From Gelidibacter maritimus (lineage in GTDB: Bacteria; Bacteroidota; Bacteroidia; Flavobacteriales; Flavobacteriaceae): DNA of 64,000 nt. This document shows positions 27,234 to 36,399 of the stretch, in pieces. Where the stretch lies: positions 62,001 to 126,000 of the forward strand of contig NZ_JACGLT010000001.1 in assembly GCF_014062315.1 (NCBI RefSeq), in the 5' to 3' direction. Below the pieces are notes generated by a model. The model had not been told where the DNA came from. It ran no database searches and saw nothing but the letters and a program-made list of their open reading frames with translations. The position numbers were made by a program, and so were the translations under genes. Numbering within the stretch: position 1 is the stretch's first letter; each line of letters opens with the position of its first letter.

Positions 27234-27878
27234 TTAGTTTGAAAGTGTTTTCAAATACTCAGCAGTAGCTTTTGAAGTCGCTTGCATTGCATCTTTACCT
27301 TCTTCCCAGTTAGCTGGACAAACTTCACCTTTTTCTTGTACGTGCGTATAGGCATCAATTAAACGAAGGTATTCCTTAACGTTTCTTCCTAATGGCATGT
27401 GATTGACACTTTCATGAACAACAGTTCCTTCTTCATCAATAATATAAGTTGCTCTGTAAGTAACGTTATCACCTTCAACAGTTACAACACCCGTATCCTC
27501 GTTGTAAGTTTCATTGGTTATATCCAAGATACCTAAGGTGGATGCTAAATTTCTGTTAGAGTCAGCCAAGATTGGATATGTGACACCCTCAATACCACCG
27601 TCGTCTTTTGAAGTATTTAACCATGCAAAGTGAACTTCAGCAGTATCACAAGATGCACCAATAACAATCGTATTGCGTTTTTCAAATTCAGCTAAATCAG
27701 CTTGGAAAGCGTGTAATTCAGTTGGACATACAAAAGTGAAATCTTTTGGGTACCAAAATAAAAGGACTTTTTTATTATTTTTTGTTGCTTCTTCAAGAAC
27801 GTTAAGGCCGAAAGTTTCGCCCATTTCATTCATTGCGTTTACAGTTAAGTTTGGGAATTTTTTTCCTACAATTGACAT
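27234..27878 (-). CDS. 2-Cys peroxiredoxin (AhpC/Prx1 type)
   Basis: The enzyme reduces hydrogen peroxide and alkyl hydroperoxides using a peroxidatic cysteine that is reset by thioredoxin. The 214-residue protein has the active site KDFTFVCPTELHAF with Cys51 and the resolving cysteine in KGEVCPANWEEGKDAM near residue 188. The conserved GASCDTAEVHFAW and MPLGRNVKEYLR segments are present. Two structural signs of redox sensitivity, the GG(L/V/I)G loop and YF tail, are not evident, so it is probably of the robust type. It heads the unit with the thioredoxin and DUF6952 genes. Confidence 0.95.
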   Translation of the reverse strand: MSIVGKKFPNLTVNAMNEMGETFGLNVLEEATKNNKKVLLFWYPKDFTFVCPTELHAFQADLAEFEKRNTIVIGASCDTAEVHFAWLNTSKDDGGIEGVTYPILADSNRNLASTLGILDITNETYNEDTGVVTVEGDNVTYRATYIIDEEGTVVHESVNHMPLGRNVKEYLRLIDAYTHVQEKGEVCPANWEEGKDAMQATSKATAEYLKTLSN

Positions 27879-27913
27879 AGTTTATAATTTTAATGATTCA
27901 TATTTAACACCAA

Positions 27914-27921
27914 CAAAAATA
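27914..27921 (-). promoter_or_regulatory. Candidate -7 promoter box of the peroxiredoxin unit
   Basis: On the minus strand TATTTTTG matches TAnnTTTG, 36 bp upstream of the peroxiredoxin ATG. No good -33 TTG is seen. Confidence 0.4.
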
Positions 27922-28090
27922 GCCATATCATAAGAGTTTAGCTATAGAAATTGATTATATAAAATTATATTGTCATAAGTTTTATCAATGAGCAGTGTAT
28001 TGATCATTGAACCCCAATAAAGAGATAGTTGGAAACGGAGCGTTATTATCTGGGCTATACCTCCTTATATGAAATAAAACGGTGCCGCAC

Positions 28091-29578
28091 TTAAGCGTTA
28101 CTTGTAGTTAGCTCTCTAATTTTTATTCGGAACGCAGCAAACAATAAGGTCATAAATGGACTCAGCCAGTTAAAAATGGCATAGCCTGCATAGTGTAAGG
28201 TGTCAACACCCAAAACGCCACTGTGGTAAGCTCCACAAGTATTCCAAGGCACTAAAACCGAAGTGACCGTCCCACTGTCTTCAAGCGTTCGGGATAAATT
28301 TTCAGGAGCCAATCCTTTATCTTCATAGGCCTTTGCGTACATTTTTCCGGAGACCACAATGGCTAAATATTGATCACTCGCAGTCACGTTTAATGCTAAA
28401 CAACTGGCTACCGTACTGGCAAAAAGACCAAAAGTGGTATGGAATAATTTTAATAGACTTTTACTAATTGCAGATAACGCACCAATGGCATCCATAATGC
28501 CACCGTAGACCATGGCACATAAGATCAACCAGACAGTACCTAACATACTCGCCATGCCACCAGAGGCAAAAAGTCCTTTTAGAGCTTCATTTTCTGTAGG
28601 AATTGCCGTGTCAACTGTAATGGCATCCATAATTCCTCTATATCCCGTCGCGAAATTTAGGGAATTTCCGCCGCCAATGGCTGCAACAATATTTGGTTGA
28701 AAGATGAGCGCTGCAAGACCACCTAAAAGCGTGCCGCCCAAGAGAGCAACAAGGGGAGGGGCTTTTTTGACGATTAAGATGATGACGATAACAGGAACTA
28801 GAAACAACCAGGGACTTACATTAATTGACGAATCGAGTGCGGTTAGGATGCGTTCGGTGTTTGCGGATCCCGTGGTGTCAATATTTAAACCGATAACCAC
28901 AAAAACTATTAAGGTGATAATTAATGTGGGTACAGTGGTATAGAGCATATATCTGATATGGGTAAACAAGTCTGTTCCAGCCATGGCCGGAGCGAGATTG
29001 GTTGTATCGCTCATTGGTGAAATTTTATCTCCAAAATAGGCTCCAGAAAGGATGGCACCAGCAGTCATACCCAATGAAACATCCAAGGCTTGTGCTATTC
29101 CAATAAGGGCTATTCCCACCGTTGCCGATGTGGTCCAACTGCTTCCGGTAGCTACCGAGATGATGGCGCAAATGATCACGCAAGCTGCTAAAAATATGGT
29201 CGGATTTAAAACCTGTAAACCATAATAAATCATAGTGGGAATAATACCACTAATCAACCAAGTACCGGCAAGTGCCCCCACCATAAGGAGAATGATAATG
29301 GCGCTGGCCGTAGATTTAATGTTTTCAGAAACCTCCTCCAGCATTTGTCCAAACGATACTTTATTAAAAACACCTACAACCGCCGCTACGGCGCCCCCCA
29401 TAAGTAAAATGAATTGATTAGACCCACTTAAAGCATCACCGCCATACACATACACGTTATAAGCTAACATTATCACCAAGGCTATTACCGGAATCAAGGC
29501 CTCCCAAATGTTTAATTCTTTGTTTTCAACGATGTGTTCATCTTGAGGCTCTCTTGGATTAATGTTTTGGCTCTGCAT
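28091..29578 (-). CDS. nhaC: Na+/H+ antiporter, NhaC family
   Basis: The 495-residue integral membrane protein has about a dozen predicted helices. It matches the NhaC group: VIICAIISVATGSSWTTSATVG, GAYFGDKISPMSDTTNLAPA near residue 183, and LVPWNTCGAYHSGVLG near residue 435. NhaC antiporters exchange internal sodium for external protons at alkaline pH or high salt, which fits a marine organism. The gene is a single unit with about 210 bp free on its 3' side. The N-terminal 20 residues are hydrophilic and contain no signal peptide. Confidence 0.92.
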   Translation of the reverse strand: MQSQNINPREPQDEHIVENKELNIWEALIPVIALVIMLAYNVYVYGGDALSGSNQFILLMGGAVAAVVGVFNKVSFGQMLEEVSENIKSTASAIIILLMVGALAGTWLISGIIPTMIYYGLQVLNPTIFLAACVIICAIISVATGSSWTTSATVGIALIGIAQALDVSLGMTAGAILSGAYFGDKISPMSDTTNLAPAMAGTDLFTHIRYMLYTTVPTLIITLIVFVVIGLNIDTTGSANTERILTALDSSINVSPWLFLVPVIVIILIVKKAPPLVALLGGTLLGGLAALIFQPNIVAAIGGGNSLNFATGYRGIMDAITVDTAIPTENEALKGLFASGGMASMLGTVWLILCAMVYGGIMDAIGALSAISKSLLKLFHTTFGLFASTVASCLALNVTASDQYLAIVVSGKMYAKAYEDKGLAPENLSRTLEDSGTVTSVLVPWNTCGAYHSGVLGVDTLHYAGYAIFNWLSPFMTLLFAAFRIKIRELTTSNA

Positions 29579-29962
29579 ATGTCATAAGTCGGTTAGAGAT
29601 TATAGTACGTAATGTTACGATTTTCGACAAACCTATGCAAATCAATTTAAAATGCTGCTTTTAGGAAATTCAGTTAAGGTTATGAATCGAAATCCTCGTT
29701 AGCCTTTTAGTGCTCAGCAATAAACGAGTCGAGCAGAGAAGAATATAAGGTGTAGAGATTGAAAGTACTGCACCTCAGAGCTACTTAGTGTGGCATTAAC
29801 ATATTTCTCTACTTGGGTTATTGAAAATCATAACATTATTTTAAAAAGTTTTAATTACAAATGCCGCTATGATAGAGCGGCGGCAAGAAATATAAAAAAT
29901 AAAGATGACGCATTTGTCGCAGCAAACGAATCGTTTATATGCAATATTTGAAGGTATAAAAT
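29579..29962. other. Intergenic region between nhaC and the helicase gene
   Basis: Nearly 500 bp separate the two minus-strand genes. Apart from the helicase terminator at 29963-29999 it shows only a small inverted repeat GCCGCT/AGCGGC (29863-29881). No gene or known RNA is recognised. Confidence 0.5.
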
Positions 29963-29999
29963 AAAAAAACGAAGTGGGCATTTAAGGTCCCACTTCGTT
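29963..29999 (-). terminator. Rho-independent terminator of the helicase gene
   Basis: AACGAAGTGGG (29969-29979) pairs exactly with CCCACTTCGTT (29989-29999). Read on the minus strand it is followed by seven T residues. It is 76 bp past the stop codon. Confidence 0.9.
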
Positions 30000-30074
30000 A
30001 TAGTTAACTTTCTAAGTATTTATTTGGTATCGGTCACCAGTCGCCTTTAACGTCTGTAATGTCCAAAGTTAATT

Positions 30075-31940
30075 TTATCTGCGCGATTGTCTTGGTCTTG
30101 AAAAACTGGCATCATCTGATTTTTCATTCATCTTTGCACGTCTTTCACGTCTGTTAGGACCTGAGCTATCTGCTGAACGTCTTGGTCTTGAGTCGTCAGA
30201 ACTCCTTCTTCCGGAAGATTTAAAATCACTACCAGAACGTCTTTCGCCACGTCGTTTAAAGTCGCCACCTGATCGTCTGCCGCCAGAGCGTCTTTTATTT
30301 CTGCTTGTGCCTGCACCTTGATCCTGACTGACCTCAACATTTACAAATCGGCCATTGTGCTTAAAGTCATTGAAAAAAGCCAATACTTTCTCCTGCAATC
30401 CTTTTTCGGTGTTGAAGAATGAGAAACTGTCCTTAACATCTACTTTAAAGACATCATCTCGGCCAAGATCAAGAACCTCCTTTAAGAAATCCTTTAAGCT
30501 CATCCAATCATAGCCGTCTTTTTTACCAACATTGATAAAGTAACGGGAAGAATCACCATTGCTACTAAAACCACGACCAAAGTCTCTTTCAGAACCGCTA
30601 TCACTTCCGCGGGAATCAGGCACCGATAAGCTTTTTGACTTATTGTAATAATTAAAGAATCGGGTAAATTCGACCGAGAAGAATTTTTGGATCAATTCAT
30701 CTTTAGAGGTGTTCTCAAACAATCCGTTAATACTAGTAAGGTACTTTTCAATCTCAGGATTGATTTCCGTATTATGGATTTTATTTGCCAAAGACATAAG
30801 TTGTACTTCGCAAATCTCCATACCATCCGGAATGTCTTTTTTGACAAAGCTCTTATTGATGATACGCTCAATACTTTTTATTTTGCGCAATTCACTTTTT
30901 GAGACAATAACAATTGAGACTCCCGTTTTACCTGCACGTCCTGTTCTACCTGAACGGTGGGTGTAGGTTTCAATTTCATCTGGCAATTGGTAATTGATAA
31001 CATGTGTAATATTGTCCACATCAATTCCACGTGCTGCTACATCAGTAGCCACCAACATCTGGATCTGGTTCTTACGGAACGAATTCATGACCAGGTCACG
31101 TTGGTTCTGACTCAAATCGCCGTGCAAGGCGCCTGCGCTATAACCATCTTCTATCAGCTGCTCCGCCACTTTTTGGGTGTCGCGTTTGGTGCGACAGAAG
31201 ATAACTGAAAATATATCCGGATTAGCGTCGGCCAAACGTTTCAAGGCTTGGTAACGGTCACGAGCGTTTACAAGGTAATACTCATGCGATACTTGATCAG
31301 TACTTTCATTTTTTTTCCCAACCGTAATTTCAACTGGCGAATGCATGAATTTTTTCGCAATATTTGAAACTTCTTTTGGCATGGTTGCCGAAAATAACCA
31401 TGTGTTTTTATCCTCTGGAGAATGGGAAAGAATATCAGTAATATCCTCGTAAAAGCCCATGTTCAACATTTCATCAGCCTCGTCAAGTACAGCGTATTCA
31501 ATTTTTGAAATGTCAACCATTCTACGGTTGATCATATCTTTCATACGTCCGGGCGTAGCAACAATAATTTGTGCGCCTCTTTTTACTTCTCTTGCCTGTT
31601 CGCTAATACTGGCACCGCCATATATAGCCGCAACGTTAAAGCCTTTACAGTATTTGCCGTAGTTTTTTAATTCGTTGGTAATTTGTAAACATAGCTCACG
31701 AGTAGGAGAGAGGATCAAGCCTTGGGTAGTTCTGCTATCTGTGTTAATTTTTTGCAACATAGGAAACCCAAAGGCCGCAGTTTTACCTGTTCCTGTTTGT
31801 GCTAAAGCCACTAAATCAGTGTCTTTTTCTAATAAAATTGGAATTGCTTTTGCTTGGACATCACTTGGCGATATAAAACCAATATCAGTAATAGCCCGTA
31901 ATAGGTCATCATTAAGACCTAAATCTTGGAATGTGTTCAT
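30075..31940 (-). CDS. DEAD-box RNA helicase with DbpA-type C-terminal domain
   Basis: The 621-residue protein has a full helicase core: Q motif, Walker A AQTGTGKTA, motif II VLDEADEML, motif III FSATMP, and motif VI HRSGRTGRAGKTG (residues ~1-370). A folded domain at about 440-540 (YFINVGKKDGYDWMSLKDFL; KDSFSFFNTE) fits the DbpA/CsdA RNA-binding RRM. The last ~80 residues are an Arg/Ser/Gly-rich tail (RRSGGRRSGGDFKRRG). This layout is that of CsdA/DeaD-type helicases acting in ribosome assembly and cold growth. A leader of about 105 bases may precede it, as is common for such genes. Confidence 0.95.
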   Translation of the reverse strand: MNTFQDLGLNDDLLRAITDIGFISPSDVQAKAIPILLEKDTDLVALAQTGTGKTAAFGFPMLQKINTDSRTTQGLILSPTRELCLQITNELKNYGKYCKGFNVAAIYGGASISEQAREVKRGAQIIVATPGRMKDMINRRMVDISKIEYAVLDEADEMLNMGFYEDITDILSHSPEDKNTWLFSATMPKEVSNIAKKFMHSPVEITVGKKNESTDQVSHEYYLVNARDRYQALKRLADANPDIFSVIFCRTKRDTQKVAEQLIEDGYSAGALHGDLSQNQRDLVMNSFRKNQIQMLVATDVAARGIDVDNITHVINYQLPDEIETYTHRSGRTGRAGKTGVSIVIVSKSELRKIKSIERIINKSFVKKDIPDGMEICEVQLMSLANKIHNTEINPEIEKYLTSINGLFENTSKDELIQKFFSVEFTRFFNYYNKSKSLSVPDSRGSDSGSERDFGRGFSSNGDSSRYFINVGKKDGYDWMSLKDFLKEVLDLGRDDVFKVDVKDSFSFFNTEKGLQEKVLAFFNDFKHNGRFVNVEVSQDQGAGTSRNKRRSGGRRSGGDFKRRGERRSGSDFKSSGRRSSDDSRPRRSADSSGPNRRERRAKMNEKSDDASFSRPRQSRR

Positions 31941-32054
31941 TCGATTTAATAAGTATTTGATTATGTTCTTTTGGTGTTACAACAGAAGCGAATCGACATA
32001 CTAAACCTAAACCTCCAGTAACACATCCTCACCTTGAGGAAATTTTACAAGGTG

Positions 32055-32062
32055 CAAAAGTA
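32055..32062 (-). promoter_or_regulatory. Candidate -7 promoter box of the DEAD-box helicase gene
   Basis: On the minus strand TACTTTTG matches TAnnTTTG. Transcription would start near 32046 and leave an untranslated leader of roughly 105 bases. Confidence 0.45.
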
Positions 32063-32113
32063 CAATTTTATTTATTAAATAACCTAATTATTATATGGTT
32101 GATTTGGAGTAAG

Positions 32114-32689
32114 TTAAATGCGGTTCAAAAAATCAACGAGCTGATTGACAGCTTTTCCTCGGTGTCCAATTCGATTTTTTTCGTCTAAAGCTATTTCGGC
32201 AAAGGTTTTTTGATAGCCTTCGGCTCTAAAAATGGGGTCATAGCCGAAACCATTTTCACCGCTTTTACCGTAAGTAATCTCCCCTTTGCAAATCCCGGTG
32301 AATTGATGTTGAACACCATGAAGTTCTAAGGCGATAACAGTTTTAAACTGTGCTTTTCTATTGGATGAATCTTTAAGATTCTCAAGAAGCTTCTGAATAT
32401 TGTCTTCTGAACTTCGCTGCTCGCCAGCATACCGGGCAGAATAAACCCCGGGTGCACCGTCAAGTGCGTCCACTTCCAATCCTGTGTCATCAGCAAAACA
32501 GTCATAGCCATAGTGCGTTTTGATATATGCCGCTTTTTGAAGGGCATTGCCTTCAATGGTATCTTGAGTTTCAGGAACATCTTCAAAACAACCAATGTCT
32601 TCAAGGCTTAATAATTTAATGTTTTTAGGAATTAAGCTTTGGACTTCTTTTAGTTTGTTGAGATTGTTGGTGGCGAAAACGAGTTGCAT
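32114..32689 (-). CDS. rdgB: Non-canonical purine NTP pyrophosphatase (RdgB/HAM1)
   Basis: RdgB removes ITP, dITP and XTP from the nucleotide pool so they are not built into nucleic acid. The 191-residue protein carries the family motifs at the N-terminus (FATNNLNKLKEVQSLIP), FADDTGLEVDALDGAPGVYS with the metal and base pocket, ENGFGYDPIF, and the C-terminal IGHRGKA. Length is normal. It is immediately upstream of, but separated by about 170 bp from, the helicase gene on the same strand. There is no clear promoter. Confidence 0.95.
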   Translation of the reverse strand: MQLVFATNNLNKLKEVQSLIPKNIKLLSLEDIGCFEDVPETQDTIEGNALQKAAYIKTHYGYDCFADDTGLEVDALDGAPGVYSARYAGEQRSSEDNIQKLLENLKDSSNRKAQFKTVIALELHGVQHQFTGICKGEITYGKSGENGFGYDPIFRAEGYQKTFAEIALDEKNRIGHRGKAVNQLVDFLNRI

Positions 32690-32962
32690 AGTAAAAAATT
32701 TGTTGGTAAAATTACTTTAATAATTTCAAACTTGCCTAAGATAATATGGACTTTTAGACACTATAATGTATGTGTGTAATAAAAACCTTTTAGGCTAATA
32801 TGTTCTCAGTAACAACAATAGTCAATGCCTGTTTGGCCATACCGATAGTATTAGTCCTGCAAAGCTTCTGATTCAAGTGCCTCTAAGCAAGTTTTTAAGA
32901 TTTTCAAACCCACTGGAGGCTTCAATTTTTTTGCTGGGGCCGTGATAAAGTAAATTGATGAT

Positions 32963-32970
32963 TATATTTG
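32963..32970 (+). promoter_or_regulatory. Candidate -7 promoter box of the orphan LytTR regulator
   Basis: TATATTTG matches TAnnTTTG, 35 bp upstream of the ATG. The rest of the 315-bp gap (32690-32962) shows nothing else I can assign. Confidence 0.45.
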
Positions 32971-33004
32971 ATTTTGAAAACTAACCTCTAATGCTTAATA
33001 AAAA

Positions 33005-33760
33005 ATGAACATCATTATAATAGAAGATGAAAAACCCTCAGCAAGACGCTTGCAGCGTATGTTGGCCAATCTTCAAATTGAAGCCAACACCTTATTGCAT
33101 TCTGTTGAGGAATCGATTGCTTGGTTTTCAGAACATACGCACCCCGATTTGATTTTTTTAGACATTCAATTAAGTGATGGCTTGTCGTTCGAAATCTTTG
33201 AAGCTTTAGAAATCACTTCGGCCGTTATCTTTACAACCGCTTATGATGACTATGCTTTACAGGCCTTTAAACTCAATAGTATTGATTATTTGTTAAAACC
33301 TATTGATGAAGACGATCTCGCAAAAGCAGTTGAAAAATATAAGTCACGCTTGCCGAAACAAAAATCGGTAGTGGTCGATTTTGATGACATCCGAAAAATG
33401 TTGATCAATCCGTTGGACCGAACTTATAAAAAACGGTTCTCGGTAAAAATCGGACAACATTTGAAATTGATTACAGCCGAAGACATCGAGTGTTTCTATA
33501 GCGAAAACAAAGGCACTTATGCTTATACAGCCGATGGACGAAGTTATCTTTTGGACGTGAGTTTAGAACAGTTGGAATCCGATTTGGAGCCTGCTAAGTT
33601 TTTTCGGGTCAGTAGAAAATTCTATGTAAATATAGATGCCATTGTGGATATGATCAGTTATACCAATTCACGAATTCAAATCAAATTAAAAACTTTTAAC
33701 GAACACGACATTATCGTGGCACGAGAACGGGTGAAGGATTTTAGGGCGTGGCTTGAATAA
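33005..33760 (+). CDS. LytTR-type response regulator without an adjacent kinase
   Basis: The 251-residue protein has a receiver domain (acidic pair in IIEDEKPSARRL, phospho-acceptor Asp53 in LIFLDIQLSDG, Lys in LLKPIDEDDL) and a C-terminal LytTR DNA-binding domain (~145-250, with YSENKGTYAYTADG and FFRVSRKFYVNIDAI). LytTR proteins bind pairs of short direct repeats. No histidine kinase gene adjoins it, so its partner lies elsewhere, or it acts with the kinase at 37.2-38.2 kb. It abuts the convergent LETM1-like gene with no gap. Confidence 0.92.
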   Translation: MNIIIIEDEKPSARRLQRMLANLQIEANTLLHSVEESIAWFSEHTHPDLIFLDIQLSDGLSFEIFEALEITSAVIFTTAYDDYALQAFKLNSIDYLLKPIDEDDLAKAVEKYKSRLPKQKSVVVDFDDIRKMLINPLDRTYKKRFSVKIGQHLKLITAEDIECFYSENKGTYAYTADGRSYLLDVSLEQLESDLEPAKFFRVSRKFYVNIDAIVDMISYTNSRIQIKLKTFNEHDIIVARERVKDFRAWLE

Positions 33761-34942
33761 TTAATTGTCTATTCTATTGTCATCAAATGCCGATGGTAAT
33801 AGTTTTGGAATAAACTTAATGAATAGAGGCAATAAAATGGCACCGCCAGGCAACATAAATATGGCTAAACTGGGTATGGATTTAAAAATATCCAACAGTT
33901 GTTCCTGAATTTTTTTGTGTTCTTCGTCCGTCAGATCTCGTTGGGTGGACTGGGTCAATAGTACCATCAACTCTTTGCTTTCTTTAAGTTCCGTTACCAA
34001 ACGTTTACTATTTCTGCTGATGAGTTTAATCACCATCTTACTGGAATTATCATAAAAACTCTGAACAAAATTCTTAGAGCCCAAAGAAGCTATCCGGTTG
34101 TCATTGTGGGAGTAAAATTCGTCTATATCTTGTATGGATTGTTTTAAGACGGCCGGATCCAGGTTCAAATGACTGCAAAACTGCGTCAAGAATATATTTT
34201 CACTTTGATCAACAGTTTTATCTGTCCAAGATGCCATGCAGGCTAAATCAATGGTGTACTGCTTTTCCAATTCGGTATTGAGCGCAGAAATTGCATCACC
34301 ATAATCCATCGGATCATTATTATGATACCGTCTTGAGGCTTTGAACAATTTTGTCAAACTATCATCATATTTGCTTTTTTGATGCTTGGACTCAAAAACT
34401 TCAATCACAATCGTTTCTATCGCGTTTTCTAAAGTTTGTAAGTATTTGTCAGAAACGTTGCCGGTGTTTAAAAACTGTTTATAGGCAAGGAGGTCTACAA
34501 ACAGAAGCGCATTGATAATAAAATAATTAAAGTTTTTAGTAAAAATATTATCGTCAATATGGATGCGCTTATGAACTAAGTCTTCCAAAAGTGCGGCGGA
34601 TTTCTTTTTGCCCAAGATGGCGTCCAGAATTGTAGTTTTACTAACAGTAATGGCACTATAAAAACTGATGACACTATCAATGAAGTTTTCTTCGGATGGA
34701 TTGTTTTCGAAAAAATAGTAGAAAGCCAATATAAGATTTGCCTTGCACATTTCTTCATCGGTAAGATCGTTTTTTGGAACTGCATCACTCACTATGCCTA
34801 CGTTGCTCCCATAAATAAAGCCACAAAACTTGAGTTCTTGGTAGAAGGACTCAAGAGGCTTATTCACGAACGTTTCTTCAGCAGAAACCTCGTTGAGCAG
34901 TTTTTTTATCCAGCCTGATGCAGAAGGATTCATAGTCGTCAA
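33761..34942 (-). CDS. LETM1-related protein
   Basis: The 393-residue protein has a LETM1-like C-terminal domain: from about 320 the sequence LLTQSTQRDLTDEEHKKIQE followed by LLDIFKSIPSLAIFMLPGGA and LLPLFIKFIPKLLPSAF, the ribosome-binding LETM1 pattern of a helix and a hydrophobic membrane-like stretch. The first 300 residues are helical and soluble, without a signal peptide. In mitochondria LETM1 affects ion exchange and ribosome binding; flavobacterial homologues carry a biofilm-associated label, which I recall but cannot test here. Its bacterial role is unclear. It stands alone, convergent with the LytTR gene. Confidence 0.8.
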   Translation of the reverse strand: MTTMNPSASGWIKKLLNEVSAEETFVNKPLESFYQELKFCGFIYGSNVGIVSDAVPKNDLTDEEMCKANLILAFYYFFENNPSEENFIDSVISFYSAITVSKTTILDAILGKKKSAALLEDLVHKRIHIDDNIFTKNFNYFIINALLFVDLLAYKQFLNTGNVSDKYLQTLENAIETIVIEVFESKHQKSKYDDSLTKLFKASRRYHNNDPMDYGDAISALNTELEKQYTIDLACMASWTDKTVDQSENIFLTQFCSHLNLDPAVLKQSIQDIDEFYSHNDNRIASLGSKNFVQSFYDNSSKMVIKLISRNSKRLVTELKESKELMVLLTQSTQRDLTDEEHKKIQEQLLDIFKSIPSLAIFMLPGGAILLPLFIKFIPKLLPSAFDDNRIDN

Positions 34943-35245
34943 TCAATTAGGCTGTAAATATAATTAAATAAATCCCACTCGTAGGTTATAATATGACAAG
35001 GGACTATATTTATAGAAACTAATTTTGACTAATAAAAAGCGACTATTTTCTACGATGAGGAGAGGTAGATAGTAGTGTTTTTAAATTGTTATGCTTGCAA
35101 AAAATGCTAGCTACAATGTTATGATCAAATTCTATCTTGAGTTAGATTTTTTTTAGTGACGGTGTATTTCATTTTCAGCTATAGACTTTAATATCGTAGA
35201 AGCATTTCTTTCAAAAAAGATGATCAATTAAAGCATCATTCTTCT
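34943..35245. other. Intergenic region, no element recognised
   Basis: The ~300 bp upstream of the LETM1-like gene and downstream of the NagX-like gene are AT-rich with several poly-T stretches. No hairpin terminator, promoter or reading frame stands out. Confidence 0.4.
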
Positions 35246-36331
35246 CTATACTTTTATAAATATTCTTTTTCGAAACATAAGGTAGCCCAAGCCTATATAA
35301 AATAACACCACGGATAGCGCATATAGTAAAGACGACAGTTTAAGGTCGAAAAATGGCTGGAAAAAAATGGTATTATAGAGCCAAGAATGAATACTTTGCT
35401 GCCCGTCAACTTTTATAAGGTACATGCATTTAGAGATGAAACTTGATAAAAAGTAGATGGTAATGGCATTCATGCCCACGTATTTAAAAACAGTGCCAAA
35501 ATCATATTGCTTAATATCTTTGAGATAATAGATGATAGCAAGGATAAAGGTTCCCCAGCCGCTGGTGACCAAAACAAAACTGCTGCTCCAGATGGCCTTA
35601 TTTATTGGGAAAACCAAACTAAATAGATAGCCTGAAATCAGCATGCCAAAAGCAGCAAAAAATAAGTATTTAATATGGGTAAGTCCGTCCAACAGCTTCC
35701 CGATTAAAATTCCGGACAAACACGTAACTACTGCGGGTAAGGTGCTCAATATGCCTTCAGGGTCATAATCTGGTTGCCACATATGTTTTCCTAAAATGGT
35801 CAGATCAATATAATTTGCCCAATTATTGGGCGCTCTGTCAAATGTAGGCGGCATTCCGTTGGGCAGTGGTACAAACCCCATAAACAACCAATAACCGACC
35901 AAAACAAGACTTGAGATCACAATTAAGTTCTTCCAGGTACAATTAAGGTACAGTACAGCAGAAATGAAAAATACAATCCCAATTCTTTGCAGCACACCTG
36001 GAAATCGTAAGGTTTCCAAATCGACCACAAACGGAAAGTAAGGTAAAAATAACCTTAAAATCATGCCTAACCCGATGAGCTTTAAACTCCTTATGGCTAT
36101 TTTTTTATAGGTAGCAGCTGAATTTGACTTGTTCTTATAGGCGAAATAAATGGAAATTCCGACAATGAACAAGAAGAACGGAAAGATCAAATCGGTTGGT
36201 GTCAACCCGTGCCATTCTGCATGCAGCAGCGGTGCGTAAACGTTACCCCAATCGCCAGGCGTATTTACCAAAATCATGGCAATTATGGTAAATCCTCTTA
36301 AAATGTCAACGGATTCTATTCTTTGTTTCAT
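35246..36331 (-). CDS. nagX: NagX-like membrane acyltransferase (DUF5009 / HGSNAT-type)
   Basis: The 361-residue protein has about ten transmembrane helices and begins with the conserved MKQRIESVDILRGFTIIAMI segment. This is followed by HAEWHGLTPTDLIFPFFLF with the catalytic histidine region of heparan-alpha-glucosaminide N-acetyltransferase relatives. In bacteria this family (DUF5009, NagX) is found with N-acetylglucosamine and chitin uptake genes and is thought to serve as a transporter or N-acetyltransferase for amino sugars. Here it is next to a two-component pair and a SusC/D-GH18-GH20 locus, which supports an amino-sugar role. The symbol is tentative. Confidence 0.8.
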   Translation of the reverse strand: MKQRIESVDILRGFTIIAMILVNTPGDWGNVYAPLLHAEWHGLTPTDLIFPFFLFIVGISIYFAYKNKSNSAATYKKIAIRSLKLIGLGMILRLFLPYFPFVVDLETLRFPGVLQRIGIVFFISAVLYLNCTWKNLIVISSLVLVGYWLFMGFVPLPNGMPPTFDRAPNNWANYIDLTILGKHMWQPDYDPEGILSTLPAVVTCLSGILIGKLLDGLTHIKYLFFAAFGMLISGYLFSLVFPINKAIWSSSFVLVTSGWGTFILAIIYYLKDIKQYDFGTVFKYVGMNAITIYFLSSFISKCMYLIKVDGQQSIHSWLYNTIFFQPFFDLKLSSLLYALSVVLFYIGLGYLMFRKRIFIKV

Positions 36332-36399
36332 CGTTAGTTTAGTTAATTGATTAGCGGACTACCATTTTGAAAATCAACTCCAAAATGGCGGATTGGCGG

